Assembly: GCF_028291725.1 (NCBI RefSeq)
Contig: NZ_JAQGNT010000085.1
Span: forward strand, 1 to 64,000
Length of the DNA: 64,000 nt
Source of the DNA: Hydrocarboniphaga sp.
GTDB taxonomy: Bacteria; Pseudomonadota; Gammaproteobacteria; Nevskiales; Nevskiaceae
Reading direction: 5' to 3'
Shown here piece by piece: positions 53,575-62,302 of this stretch. The notes under the pieces were generated by a model that saw nothing but the letters and a program-made list of their open reading frames with translations, was not told where the DNA came from and searched no databases. The position numbers were made by a program, and so were the translations under genes. Numbering within the stretch: the first letter of the stretch is position 1; each line of letters starts with the position of its first letter.

Positions 53575-55263
53575 TCAAGCCTTGCCGCGCAGCTCCTTGC
53601 GCAGGATCTTGCCGATCGGCGACTTCGGCAGCTCGGTGCGGAACTCGATGATCTTCGGGATCTTGTAGCCGGTCAGATAAATCTTGCAGTGCTCGCGCAG
53701 CGCAGCGACCGTCAGATCCGGATCACGCTTGACGACGACCACCTTCACCGCCTCGCCGCTCTTGTCGTCGGGCACGCCGACGCAGGCGCACTCGAGCACG
53801 CCGCTGTGCTTGGCGACCACGTCCTCGATCTCGTTCGGATATACGTTGAAGCCCGAGACGATGATCATGTCCTTCTTGCGATCGACGATCTTGAAGTAGC
53901 CGCGCTCGTCCATCGTCGCGATATCGCCGGTGCGCAGGTAGCCGTCCGCGGTCATCACTTTTGCGGTTTCTTCCGGCAGGTTCCAGTAGCCGGCCATCAC
54001 CTGCGGGCCTTTCACGCACAGCTCGCCGGGTTCACCTGCCGCGACGTCGTGGTTGTCGTCGTCGCGCAGCACCACGTCGGTCGACGGGATCGGTGTGCCG
54101 ATCGTGCCGTTCCATTCCAGCGAGCTCATCGGATTGATGCAGACGGCCGGCGAGGTTTCGGTCAGGCCGTAGGCTTCGGACAGCGGCTTGCCGGTGACTT
54201 TCTTCCAGCGTTCCGCGACCGCCTGCTGCACCGCGGCGCCGCCGCCGAGCGTGAAGCGCAGCGATGAGAAATCCAGGTCGGCGAAACCCGGCGTGTTGAG
54301 CAGGCCGTTGAACAGCGTGTTGACGCCGGTGACGGCGGTGAACCTGTGCTTGCGCAGCTCGGCGATGAAGCCCGGCATGTCGCGCGGGTTTGGGATCAGC
54401 ACGTTCTTGCCGCCGACCGACAGGAACACCAGGCAGTTCGCGGTCAACGCGAAGATGTGGTACAGCGGCAGCGCGGTGATGATCAGCTCTTTGCCTTCAT
54501 TCAGATAGCCGCTGAGCCAGGCTCGTGCCTGCAGCACGTTGCCGACGATGTTGCGATGTAGCAGCTGCGCACCTTTGGACACGCCGGTGGTACCGCCGGT
54601 GTACTGCAGGAATGCGGTGTCCTCCTGCTTGACCGTCGCGCGGTGATACGGCTGCGACCGTCCGCGCGCCAGCGCCTTGCGCAGCGGCACCGTGCCCGGA
54701 ATATTCCAGTCCGGCACCATCTTCTTGACGCGCTTGACGACGAAATTCATCAGCGGGCGTTTCGGGAACGGCGCCAGGTCGCCGATCTCGGTGGTGATCA
54801 CGGTCTCGACCTTGGTTTTCGGCAGTACCTGCTGCAAGGTCACGCAGAAATTCTCGATGATCACGATCGCCCGCGCGCCGCTGTCGTTGAGCTGGTGCTC
54901 GAGTTCGCGCGGCGTGTACAGCGGGTTGACGTTCACCACGATCAGGCCGGCGCGCAGGATGCCGAACATCACCACCGGATACTGCAGCAGGTTCGGCAGC
55001 ATGATCGCGACGCGATCGCCGGCGTTGAGCCCGAGCACGTTCTGCAGATAGCTGGCGAAATCCTGCGTGAGCCTGTCGAGCTCGTCGTAGCTGATGCTGA
55101 TGCCCATGCATTCGTAGGCGAGCAGGTTGCGATAGCGCTTGCAGGCAGATTCCAGGATGTCCACGACCGACTGATAAGTGCCCAGGTCGATCTCGGCCGG
55201 CACGCCCGGCGAATACTGCGAGAGCCAGATCTTGCCGCTGGCAGCGGCCTTGTTCCCAGTCAT
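53575..55263 (-). CDS. fadD: Long-chain fatty-acid-CoA ligase
   Basis: This 562-residue AMP-forming acyl-CoA synthetase has the nucleotide motif YTGGTTGVSKGAQ, the linker and A5 segment EAYGLTETSPAV, the hinge YLRTGDIATMDERGYFKIVDRKKDMI and the C-terminal SPIGKILRKEL. It imports and activates long-chain fatty acids for beta-oxidation and lipid use. The start is ATG 55263. It converges with minE across the palindromic repeat. Confidence 0.95.
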   Translation of the reverse strand: MTGNKAAASGKIWLSQYSPGVPAEIDLGTYQSVVDILESACKRYRNLLAYECMGISISYDELDRLTQDFASYLQNVLGLNAGDRVAIMLPNLLQYPVVMFGILRAGLIVVNVNPLYTPRELEHQLNDSGARAIVIIENFCVTLQQVLPKTKVETVITTEIGDLAPFPKRPLMNFVVKRVKKMVPDWNIPGTVPLRKALARGRSQPYHRATVKQEDTAFLQYTGGTTGVSKGAQLLHRNIVGNVLQARAWLSGYLNEGKELIITALPLYHIFALTANCLVFLSVGGKNVLIPNPRDMPGFIAELRKHRFTAVTGVNTLFNGLLNTPGFADLDFSSLRFTLGGGAAVQQAVAERWKKVTGKPLSEAYGLTETSPAVCINPMSSLEWNGTIGTPIPSTDVVLRDDDNHDVAAGEPGELCVKGPQVMAGYWNLPEETAKVMTADGYLRTGDIATMDERGYFKIVDRKKDMIIVSGFNVYPNEIEDVVAKHSGVLECACVGVPDDKSGEAVKVVVVKRDPDLTVAALREHCKIYLTGYKIPKIIEFRTELPKSPIGKILRKELRGKA

Positions 55264-55456
55264 TGGCGAGAGTCCTGCCCTGTCGTTCTTAATGCGTTTA
55301 TATAGTGTTTTTCAGGCTCGATCCGCGGCACGGCTCGTCCCCCGCGGTCGCCGGATGATAGGGGATTCGAAACCGCGCCGCGAACCCCTGTCAGCGAGCG
55401 CGGCGCACCCTTCGCCCGGTGTTTCGGCGGTATGTCGCCGGCTTGGAGACCGGGCA

Positions 55457-56797
55457 CTATTCGGCGGTTTCTGCCGGTGTCTGCTTCATCAGCCAGTCGC
55501 GCAGATTCAGATCGCCGCCCTTGGCGTCGAAGCAGATCTCGGCGGAATCGAGCAGCGCCGCAATGCTATGGCCAAGCGGGCCGCGCACGCGCACCGCCAT
55601 GCCATGAGAACGCAGCGAGCGCCACATCGCACCCAGGTAGATCGCTGCCGGATCGCGGGCCGGCAGCAGCAGCGCGCGGGCCGGGCCGGATTCGATCAGA
55701 TATTCGCACTCGATCAAGGCCTCGATCGTATGCGTGACATTCTCCGGCGGCGCGTCGATGCCATCGATCAGATCGTCCTGGGTCAGCCCCTTGTCACCGC
55801 CGATGAAGCGCTGCGCAGCCAGCGCCATGATCGTCAGCGCGAGGTATTCGGCTTCGCGGCCGGCGATCTGGGTGGCGCGCCGCGACGGGTCCAGATGCCG
55901 CGGGTTCTGCACGTAGAACGCGAGCTGGCAACCGATCAGCAGGACCAGCCAGCCAACATAGATCCAGATCAGCAGGAAAATCACGATCGCAAAGCTGGAA
56001 TACACCGCGTTGTAGTTGCTGGCATTGGCGACGAACGAGGCGAACAGCAGGCTGCCGGTCTGCCACAGCACGCCCGCGGTCAGCCCGCCGGCCAGCGCCG
56101 CGCTCCAGCGCACCTTGGCATTGACCAGGAAGCTGTACATGAAGCTGAAAAGACCGACGATGATCAGGTACGGGATCACCCGGGTCAGCAGATAGATCAA
56201 CCAGCCGAAAGGCTGGTAGCTGGCGATATTGGCGACGACGCCGCTGTTGAGCACGCTCGCGGTCAGGCCCAGCGCCGCGAACACCAACACCGGCCCGACC
56301 ATCAGCACGCCGAAGTATTCGCCGATGCGCTGCGCGAACGGCCGCTGGTGCTCGATACGCCAGATGAAGTTGAAGCTGGACTCGACTTTCTGGATCAGCG
56401 AAATCGCGGTGTAGAACAGCAGCGCGACGCCGACCGAGCTGAGTACGCCGACCTGGATCTTCTCGATGAAGGCCATCACCTTGGCCGAAATCTCGGCGGC
56501 CTGCGGCCCCAGCGGGCGCAGGAATTCGGCCAGCACCGGCTCCAGGCTGTTGTGCGCGCCCAGCGCCTTGAGCACCGAAAAACCCAGCGCCAGCAGCGGC
56601 ACGATCGACAGCAGCGTCGTGTAGACCAGGCTCATTGCGCGCAGCGACAGATCGCCGGCGAGCAGGTCGCGAACCACGGCGTAGGTGTAGCGCCCGCACC
56701 GCATCAGAACCCGGTGATGGCGGGCCTGCAGCACGCGCTCATCCCAAAGCAGGGCACGCAGACGGCCAATCGGGGACGGTTTCGGGGACGGTTTCAT
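55457..56797 (-). CDS. YihY/BrkB family inner-membrane protein
   Basis: This is an integral membrane protein of about 446 residues with six hydrophobic helices and the YihY-type core (MSLVYTTLLSIVPLLALGFSVLKALGAHNSLEPVL, RIEHQRPFAQRIGEYFGVLMVGP, WIYVGWLVLLIGCQLAFYVQNPRH). The C-terminal third is a soluble winged-helix-like domain. ATG 56797 is favoured, with AGGAT spaced before it; GTG 56803 is an alternative. The family's function is not settled, and its old name as ribonuclease BN is wrong. Confidence 0.9.
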   Translation of the reverse strand: MKPSPKPSPIGRLRALLWDERVLQARHHRVLMRCGRYTYAVVRDLLAGDLSLRAMSLVYTTLLSIVPLLALGFSVLKALGAHNSLEPVLAEFLRPLGPQAAEISAKVMAFIEKIQVGVLSSVGVALLFYTAISLIQKVESSFNFIWRIEHQRPFAQRIGEYFGVLMVGPVLVFAALGLTASVLNSGVVANIASYQPFGWLIYLLTRVIPYLIIVGLFSFMYSFLVNAKVRWSAALAGGLTAGVLWQTGSLLFASFVANASNYNAVYSSFAIVIFLLIWIYVGWLVLLIGCQLAFYVQNPRHLDPSRRATQIAGREAEYLALTIMALAAQRFIGGDKGLTQDDLIDGIDAPPENVTHTIEALIECEYLIESGPARALLLPARDPAAIYLGAMWRSLRSHGMAVRVRGPLGHSIAALLDSAEICFDAKGGDLNLRDWLMKQTPAETAE

Positions 56798-56847
56798 TGG
56801 CACGATCCTAAAGGCCTATGCAGCGGCAGCCGTTGCTCGGTTGGCAC

Positions 56848-56876
56848 TTGACTTTGTTGCAGTGCAAAAATATTCT
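56848..56876 (+). promoter_or_regulatory. Sigma-70-type promoter of the phasin gene
   Basis: TTGACT (56848-56853) and TATTCT (56871-56876) are separated by exactly 17 nt. Transcription would start near 56884, about 90 nt before the phasin start codon. The first TTGCAGTGCAA site lies between the two hexamers. Confidence 0.7.
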
Positions 56877-56902
56877 GCGGTTGTCGCGTTGTTGCAGTGC
56901 AA
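56857..56902. promoter_or_regulatory. Paired operator TTGCAGTGCAA in the phasin promoter
   Basis: TTGCAGTGCAA occurs at 56857-56867 (between -35 and -10) and again at 56892-56902 (just after the start site), 35 nt apart. Each is a palindrome with a 3-nt centre. The placement over a promoter suggests repression. PhaR-type repressors of phasin genes bind TGC/GCA-rich sites of this kind; the link to PhaR here is inferred. Confidence 0.6.
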
Positions 56903-56974
56903 CATCGCATTCCAAACAGGCCAAGGTTTCTCAGTTCGGGAAACCGGCCGTACCCAAGCTTAAGGAGTGAAGTG

Positions 56975-57436
56975 ATGACTGTGCAGACGATCGTGAGTGA
57001 TGTGAAGGGCCGTGTTGAGCCGCTGGTCGCCATCGGCCAGGAAGTCGTGACCCTGTCGGTTGATGCGCTGCTGAAGGCCAACGACGTCGTCGTCGACGGC
57101 GTGCAGACCGTCGTCAAGACCCAGATCGAAGCCGGCAAGGACCTGCTCGCTACGTTCCAGAGCAGCTTCGAAAAGGCCAAGAGCGCCGGTTTCAAGGCCG
57201 TTGCCGCCGCGCCGATCGACTACTTGCCGGACGGCCGCGAGCGCGTCGTGTCGGCTTACAACGACACCCTCACGGTCGTCACCAAGACCAGCGGCGAAGT
57301 CGTGAAGATCGTCAAAAAGGGCTATGCGACGGTCAGCGCCAAGCTCTCCGGCGCCGCGGTCGCCAAGAAAGCGCCGGCCAAGAAAACCGCGCGTAAGGCT
57401 CCGGCCAAGAAGGCTGCGACCAAGAAGGCTGCCTAA
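56975..57436 (+). CDS. Phasin family protein with Lys/Ala/Pro-rich tail
   Basis: This 153-residue protein coats polyhydroxyalkanoate granules. The helical phasin domain (about residues 5-110; VVVDGVQTVVKTQIEAGKDLLATF) is followed by a tail of about 30 residues made of AKKAPAKKTARKAPAKK-like repeats, resembling the histone-H1-like tail of PhaF phasins that links granules to DNA. The start, ATG 56975, has TTAAGGAG upstream. It is monocistronic, with its own promoter and terminator. No PHA synthase gene is in the window. Confidence 0.88.
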   Translation: MTVQTIVSDVKGRVEPLVAIGQEVVTLSVDALLKANDVVVDGVQTVVKTQIEAGKDLLATFQSSFEKAKSAGFKAVAAAPIDYLPDGRERVVSAYNDTLTVVTKTSGEVVKIVKKGYATVSAKLSGAAVAKKAPAKKTARKAPAKKAATKKAA

Positions 57437-57490
57437 GAACGCAGCGTAAGTCGGCCTTCAGGTCGACCTGCAAAGCACAGAAGTTCGATA

Positions 57491-57527
57491 AGGGCTGAAG
57501 CACGCAGGTGCTTCAGCCCTTCTTCAT
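57491..57527 (+). terminator. Rho-independent terminator of the phasin gene
   Basis: AGGGCTGAAGCAC (57491-57503) pairs perfectly with GTGCTTCAGCCCT (57508-57520) around the loop GCAG, giving a 13-bp stem followed by TCTTCATTT. It lies 55 nt past the phasin stop. Confidence 0.85.
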
Positions 57528-57539
57528 TTGCGCAAGTCG

Positions 57540-57566
57540 CACGTCGGCAAGGGATTGCCGACCTAC
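57540..57566. repeat. Half copy of the GTCGGCAA...TTGCCGAC repeat
   Basis: This matches the right arm of the element at 3874-3900 with one base changed (AAGGG for AAAGG). It lies between the convergent phasin and PilZ genes. Confidence 0.75.
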
Positions 57567-57588
57567 CCTGCGATTGCTTGGCCGGGGA

Positions 57589-57987
57589 TCATCTTGAAAA
57601 CCGGCCGGGTCTTGTCGCCATCCGGTTCCGCTGCCGGCGTAGTAGATAGCGCTGCAGCCGGAACACCGCGCGGCTGAGGATCGAATCCTGCAGCGGCGCG
57701 AGCGCGGTGAATTCCATGCCCAGCCGCGTCGAAGCATCGTCGGGGGTGCAGTTGCGCACCGTCACTTCGGTATCGAGCAGCGCCTCGTCGAAACTCAGGC
57801 GGCAGCGCAGTCGCACGCCGCGCTCCACTTGCATCCCGGCCGGCAGGCGTGCGCCGATGCCGGCGCGCGACAGATCCAGCACGACGGCGCCGACCTGTTC
57901 GCCGCTGTCGTCGAACAAGGCCGCGGTCAGCCAGCCCGGCTCGGCGACCGGCACGCGAAACACGCTGCGACGCTGGACGTCTGTCAT
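57589..57987 (-). CDS. PilZ domain protein
   Basis: This 132-residue protein is one PilZ domain with the cyclic-di-GMP-binding pattern: RRSVFRVPV near the start and DLSRAGIGARL about 25 residues later, followed by a beta-barrel (RLRCRLSFDEALLDTEVTVRNC). Single-domain PilZ proteins relay cyclic di-GMP signals to motility or exopolysaccharide partners. It converges with the phasin gene and diverges from the gene at 58185. Confidence 0.88.
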   Translation of the reverse strand: MTDVQRRSVFRVPVAEPGWLTAALFDDSGEQVGAVVLDLSRAGIGARLPAGMQVERGVRLRCRLSFDEALLDTEVTVRNCTPDDASTRLGMEFTALAPLQDSILSRAVFRLQRYLLRRQRNRMATRPGRFSR

Positions 57988-58184
57988 CAGCGAGCTGCCG
58001 CAGTGCAGAATGGGGCGGTATTCATTCGGGCAGACGACGGTGGTTGGGTTTGTGGATCGGGACGGCTACCACTGCGATATCGGCCGGTCGCCGGAAATCT
58101 GCAGTTTTTGGCTGTTACGCCAAGCTTGGCTGGCCGCGCCGCCCTGTTCGCGCCCCGCGCTACGGTTGAGGATCGCCCGCCACC

Positions 58185-58556
58185 ATGACCCCCGCCATGA
58201 CCCAGTACCATCTCAACGCCCCCTTGTCCGCCGAACTCGGCGCGCGCGCCGCGGCGATTTCCGCAGGCCTGCGTAGCGGCAAGATCGGGCCGGACAAAAG
58301 CGACGAGGTCAGCGAGTTGATCGTCGATCTCACTGATTTCACGATGCGCTACTTCTTCGCGCGCCCGGCCGAGGTGTTCAAGCTTGGCCTGGCGTCGCGC
58401 GGCATGATCGATCTGGGCATCCGCAGCACCGGCAAGACCATCCGCATGGCCCTGCGCCAGGTTCTGCCGCGGCTGACGCCGGAGCAGTTCAAGCAGGTCG
58501 CGGACTATCTCGAAGAAGCGGTGCTGACCGCCAGGCCGCCTCGCAAGCCCACATGA
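58185..58556 (+). CDS. Hypothetical helical protein coupled to an acyl-CoA synthetase
   Basis: This 123-residue protein is mostly helical (VSELIVDLTDFTMRYFFARPAEVFKLGLASRGMIDLGI) with no signal peptide. Its stop overlaps the next gene's start in an ATGA, so they are translated together. I do not recognise the family. Its hydrophobic faces and the coupling to an acyl-CoA synthetase suggest a lipid-related partner or a small phasin-like protein. ATG 58185 is used. Confidence 0.75.
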   Translation: MTPAMTQYHLNAPLSAELGARAAAISAGLRSGKIGPDKSDEVSELIVDLTDFTMRYFFARPAEVFKLGLASRGMIDLGIRSTGKTIRMALRQVLPRLTPEQFKQVADYLEEAVLTARPPRKPT

Positions 58557-60379
58557 GCACTAGCGGCGACCCGGCTGCGGAGCGCGGCACGGACCGTATT
58601 CGCCTGATCGACATGCTGGCCAGCGGTGCGCGCATGCTGCCGGAGCTGCCGGCGGTGCTGCGTGGTCTGGTGCGGCTGGTGACACTGCATCACGACGCGC
58701 GCGGTTCGATCGGCGCGCTGATCGCCAATCACGCCCGCCTGCGGCCGAACGCGCTGGCGCTGATGTTCGAAGGCCGGCGCTGGAGCTATGCCGAGTTCAA
58801 CACGCAGGCCAACCGCGTCGCCTCGGTGCTGCGCGCGCAGGGTATCGGGCCCGGCGACGCGGTCGCGATCCTGATGGAGAACCGCGCCGAGGTGCTGATC
58901 TGCGTCGCCGCGGTACTCAAACTCGGCGCGATCGCCGGCATGATCAACCATCAGCAGCGCGGCGATGCGCTGACGCACAGCCTGAAACTGACCAAGGCGA
59001 GGCTGGTCATCGTCGGCGAGGAGTGCCGCGAAGCGTTCGCGTCGACGCGCTACGTTCCGGAGTCGGGCGAGCCGCTGTCGGTGTTCTGGGACGGTGACAG
59101 CGCCGCCCCCGAAGACTTCATCGCGCTGCGTCCGCTGCTGGGCCAGGCTTCCGTCGAAAACCCGCCGGTGACCGCGCGGATTCAACTGAAGTCCCCGGCC
59201 TTCTACATCTTCACCTCGGGCACCACCGGCTTGCCGAAAGCCTCGGTGATGTCGCATTTCCGCTGGATTCGCGGCATGGCCGGCATGGCCGAAGCGGCGG
59301 TGCGTCTGCGCCAGGACGACATCCTGTACTGCTGCCTGCCGCTGTATCACAACAACGCGCTGACGGTGTCCTGGGGCGCGGTGCTGGCGCGTGGCGCCGG
59401 GCTGGCGGTGTCACGCAAGTTCTCGGCCTCGCGCTTCTGGGACGAGATCCGCGCCAGCGGCTCGACCAGTTTCTGCTACATCGGCGAGTTGTGCCGCTAC
59501 CTGCTGAACCGTCCGGCCTCGGATCAGGATCGCGAGCACAAGCTGCGCGTGATCGTCGGCAACGGCCTGCGGCCGGAGATCTGGGACAGTTTCCAGCAAC
59601 GCTTCGGCATCGAGCGCATCTGCGAGTTCTATTCGGCGAGTGAATCCAACCTGGCCTTCGTCAACGCCTGGAACATGCCGCGCACCGCGGGTTATTGCCC
59701 GCTGTCGTACGCGATCGTGCGCTTCGATGCGGACGCCGAAGCGCCGGTGCGCGATGCGCGCAATCACCTGCTGCGCGTGGAGGCCGGCGGCGTTGGCCTG
59801 CTGATCGGCGAAGTCACCCGCAGCGCGCCTTTCGACGGCTATACCGACGCCAAGGCCAGCGAGACCAAGCTGCTGCGCAAGGTATTCAAGGACGGCGATT
59901 GCTGGTTCAACACCGGCGACCTGGTGCGCGATCAGGGCTGGCATCACATCCAGTTCGTTGACCGCGTCGGCGATACCTTCCGCTGGAAAGGCGAGAACGT
60001 CGCGACCACCGAGGTCGAGGCGGCGCTATGCACCAGCTCCGGCGTCGCAGAGGCCGTCGTCTATGGCGTGCAATTGCCGGGCATCGAAGGCCGCGCCGGC
60101 ATGGCCTCGCTGAGCGTCAGCGGCCAGGACTTCGACGGCGCCGCGCTGGCGCAGTGGCTGCATCGGTGCCTGCCGCCGTATGCGGTGCCGCTGTTCCTGC
60201 GTCTGCGCCGCGATCAGGAGACGACTTCGACCTTCAAGCATCGCAAAGTGGATCTGAAGCGCGAGGCCTACGATCCGGCGCGCGTGACCGATCCACTGTA
60301 CGTGCTGCAGGACGGTGCCTACGTGCCCCTGACCGCCGAGTGCTACGCCGGCTTGCAGCGCGGAGACTGGCGCTTCTGA
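58553..60379 (+). CDS. Long/very-long-chain acyl-CoA synthetase (FadD6/FATP type)
   Basis: This 608-residue AMP-forming enzyme is of the fatty-acid-transport/very-long-chain synthetase group rather than the classical FadD. It has the nucleotide motif FYIFTSGTTGLPKASVMSH, the EFYSASESNLAFVN segment that replaces the usual YGxTE, the hinge TGDLVRDQGWHHIQFVDRVGDTFRWKGENV and a C-terminal TSTFKHRKVDLKRE. It overlaps the preceding small helical gene by 4 nt. It would activate long or branched acids for storage or oxidation. Confidence 0.9.
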   Translation: MSTSGDPAAERGTDRIRLIDMLASGARMLPELPAVLRGLVRLVTLHHDARGSIGALIANHARLRPNALALMFEGRRWSYAEFNTQANRVASVLRAQGIGPGDAVAILMENRAEVLICVAAVLKLGAIAGMINHQQRGDALTHSLKLTKARLVIVGEECREAFASTRYVPESGEPLSVFWDGDSAAPEDFIALRPLLGQASVENPPVTARIQLKSPAFYIFTSGTTGLPKASVMSHFRWIRGMAGMAEAAVRLRQDDILYCCLPLYHNNALTVSWGAVLARGAGLAVSRKFSASRFWDEIRASGSTSFCYIGELCRYLLNRPASDQDREHKLRVIVGNGLRPEIWDSFQQRFGIERICEFYSASESNLAFVNAWNMPRTAGYCPLSYAIVRFDADAEAPVRDARNHLLRVEAGGVGLLIGEVTRSAPFDGYTDAKASETKLLRKVFKDGDCWFNTGDLVRDQGWHHIQFVDRVGDTFRWKGENVATTEVEAALCTSSGVAEAVVYGVQLPGIEGRAGMASLSVSGQDFDGAALAQWLHRCLPPYAVPLFLRLRRDQETTSTFKHRKVDLKREAYDPARVTDPLYVLQDGAYVPLTAECYAGLQRGDWRF

Positions 60380-60528
60380 GCGCCGCCGTTGCTGCCGATT
60401 GCGCAGATCGAAGTATTCGAATGACGCGCCCGACACCGGATGGCGTCTGTGCCGCTGGCGCCGGTGAACGCGGCCAATGTTCCGGAACTGGCGGCGTGCA
60501 AGTCTCCGGGCACTGAAGAGGAGCCCCA

Positions 60529-61011
60529 ATGAAAGTCGACATCGAGATCGAACGCAGCATCACGGTTGCGCTGCCTCCGGAAAAAGTGCGCCCGTTGCTG
60601 GATGACATCGAAGGCACGGTTTCGCGTTTCCCGAAATTGAAGAAGCTCACACGCGTCGCCAAGGACCAGTACGTCTGGGAACTGAGCACCATCGGTTCGC
60701 GCATGGCCAGGATCGCCCACGACGTGACGTATGGCGCGCGTTATCAGCGCAGCGCCGACGGCAACGAGCTGTCGTGGAAGCCGCTGCCTAACAAGGGCAA
60801 TGCGAGCATTGCCGGCGCGTTCCGCGTGGTCGAACACAAGGCTGGCAGCGAGATCCGCTTCAAGGTTCACGGCGAGTTGCGCGACGTGCCGGTGCCCTTG
60901 ATCTACCGTCTGGTGGCGCCGCCTTTTATCCAGGGCAAGTTCATCCATCTGGTCGAAACCTTCCTCGAGCGCACGCGCGATGCGCTGTTGGACAAGAACG
61001 CCGCGCGCTGA
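60529..61011 (+). CDS. SRPBCC (START-like) family protein
   Basis: This 160-residue protein has the beta-helix-grip fold of the START/Bet v1 superfamily, starting MKVDIEIERSITVALPPEKVRPLLDD and ending in an amphipathic helix. It likely binds a lipid or hydrophobic ligand in a deep cavity. AGGAG lies 6 nt before the start. It is 149 nt after the acyl-CoA synthetase and may be a lipid-handling companion. Confidence 0.85.
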   Translation: MKVDIEIERSITVALPPEKVRPLLDDIEGTVSRFPKLKKLTRVAKDQYVWELSTIGSRMARIAHDVTYGARYQRSADGNELSWKPLPNKGNASIAGAFRVVEHKAGSEIRFKVHGELRDVPVPLIYRLVAPPFIQGKFIHLVETFLERTRDALLDKNAAR

Positions 61012-61018
61012 AGCGGCT

Positions 61019-61061
61019 CGTCGGCAATCCCGTTGCCGAGGCGAGGCCTCGGTTGCTGGGT
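61019..61061. repeat. Degenerate copy of the GTCGGCAA...TTGCCGAC repeat
   Basis: GTCGGCAATCCCGTTGCCGA and the following GAGGCCTCGGTTGC match the left arm and loop of the element at 3821-3900, with several substitutions. It lies right after the SRPBCC gene. Confidence 0.6.
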
Positions 61062-61100
61062 AAGTCCGCCGCCAAGCTGAAGTAGCCTCAACGATCAGCA

Positions 61101-61170
61101 CTGTAGGAGCGGACCTTGTCCGCGATTGTGACGGTGGGGCCTCAATCGCGGACAAGGTCCGCTCCTACAG
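61101..61170. repeat. Palindromic TGTAGGAGCGG repeat with perfect 28-bp arms
   Basis: Positions 61101-61128 and 61143-61170 are exact inverse complements around a 14-nt loop. The TGTAGGAGCGG...CCGCTCCTACA form is a well-known type of REP element in pseudomonads and xanthomonads. It lies between convergent genes, next to the two other repeats. Confidence 0.88.
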
Positions 61171-61362
61171 TTGCGTATCGACCGACAGCGAAAAGGCCTA
61201 GCGCATTGCCGCGTAAGCCGCGCTCAACGAGCCCACTTCACTCAGCAGGCCGGTGCCGAGCTGATGAAGCTCGGCATTCCGCTGGACGACATGTTCGAGG
61301 TGCTGGGCAGCCTGCGCGCGCATGCGGAACAGGCCTCGGACCAGTTGAGTAGGTTGGGGTGA
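61171..61362 (+). CDS. Possible small helical protein or gene remnant
   Basis: The frame gives 63 residues, ending AELMKLGIPLDDMFEVLGSLRAHAEQASDQLSRLG, which looks like a real amphipathic helix tail. The start is uncertain (TTG 61171) and the stop comes from the palindromic repeat at 61349. It may be the remains of a gene cut by the repeats or a small real protein. No family is recognised. Confidence 0.3.
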   Translation: MRIDRQRKGLAHCRVSRAQRAHFTQQAGAELMKLGIPLDDMFEVLGSLRAHAEQASDQLSRLG

Positions 61363-61427
61363 GCGCAGCGAACCCCAACATCAGCGCGGACGAATGTTGG
61401 GGTTCGCTTACGCTCACCCCAACCTAC
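61349..61427. repeat. Palindromic GTAGGTTGGGGTGAGC repeat, copy 3
   Basis: This has the same nested palindrome as at 5354-5436 and 7266-7343, with outer arms GTAGGTTGGGGTGAGC and its complement. It stands between the SRPBCC and metal-dependent hydrolase genes, which converge. Confidence 0.87.
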
Positions 61428-61441
61428 AACATCTGCCGATA

Positions 61442-62302
61442 TCAGGCGGCCCGGCGGATCGGCGCGGTCGGTCTGGAGTATGTGGCGGCGAGTTCATCGA
61501 CCGCCTCGATCAACGCGCGATTGTTCTGGTCCCAGGGATGGAAGCCGGGCCGGAAGTAGTCCAGCCCCGGCCTGATCATCTGCCGCAGCATGCCGCGCCT
61601 GCCGCCGAGAAAACGCCCGAATTCCAGCCACTGCCGCATTCCGCGCGGGCGTTTCGGGTCGGCGCGCAGCAGCTGGGCCTGGAACGCCAGCACGTGTGCC
61701 AGAAACAAGGGCATCACGATCGCGAAAGCGCCGGAACGCAGCGTGTAGGCCACCGCGCCGCGGCCTACCGCGGCCTGGTACACGTCGAAAGCCACGGCCT
61801 TGTGCTCGGTTTCCTCGGCCGCATGCCAGCGCCACAAGGCCCTGAGTTTGGGCTCGGCGCCGTCGAGCAGGCCGGGCTCGCTGAGCAGCAGATGCGCGAG
61901 CATCGCGGTGAAGTGTTCCAGCGCCAGCGTGACCGACAGCTGGGTGCTCGGCCCCAAATGTGCCTTGAGCCAGCCGAGCAGGGTCGAGATATAGCGCTCC
62001 AGGGCGTCGGCCGGCAGGCCGGCCTGGCGGATTAGATCGTTGTATTGATCGTGTTCGCGGCCGTGCATCGCCTCCTGGCCGATGAAGGCGGTGATCGCGG
62101 CCTTCAGCTCCGGGTCTTCGATGCGCTCGCGGAAGTGGCGGACGCTGTGGATGAAGAAGCGCTCGCCCTCGGGGAAGAACAGCGACAGCGCATTGTAGAA
62201 ATGGCTCACCGGGAAGCCGCGCGGATGCCAGCGGCCGGCGAGATCGCGGTCGATCCGGTCGATGCCGAAATCGAGATCACGGCGTATCGGGACGAGTTGC
62301 AT
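61442..62302 (-). CDS. Metal-dependent hydrolase family protein (diiron-like, PF10118 type)
   Basis: This 286-residue helical protein has an N-terminal VSHFYNALSLFFPEGERFFIHSVR, EAMHGREHDQYN, EHFTAMLAHLLL and the metal-ligand-like EETEHKAVAFDVYQ. The carboxylate/histidine pairs fit a ferritin-like dinuclear site. The family is annotated as a metal-dependent hydrolase with no proven reaction. It stands 176 nt after the TetR gene on the same strand and may be regulated by it. A role in lipid metabolism is suggested by the neighbours. Confidence 0.82.
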   Translation of the reverse strand: MQLVPIRRDLDFGIDRIDRDLAGRWHPRGFPVSHFYNALSLFFPEGERFFIHSVRHFRERIEDPELKAAITAFIGQEAMHGREHDQYNDLIRQAGLPADALERYISTLLGWLKAHLGPSTQLSVTLALEHFTAMLAHLLLSEPGLLDGAEPKLRALWRWHAAEETEHKAVAFDVYQAAVGRGAVAYTLRSGAFAIVMPLFLAHVLAFQAQLLRADPKRPRGMRQWLEFGRFLGGRRGMLRQMIRPGLDYFRPGFHPWDQNNRALIEAVDELAATYSRPTAPIRRAA

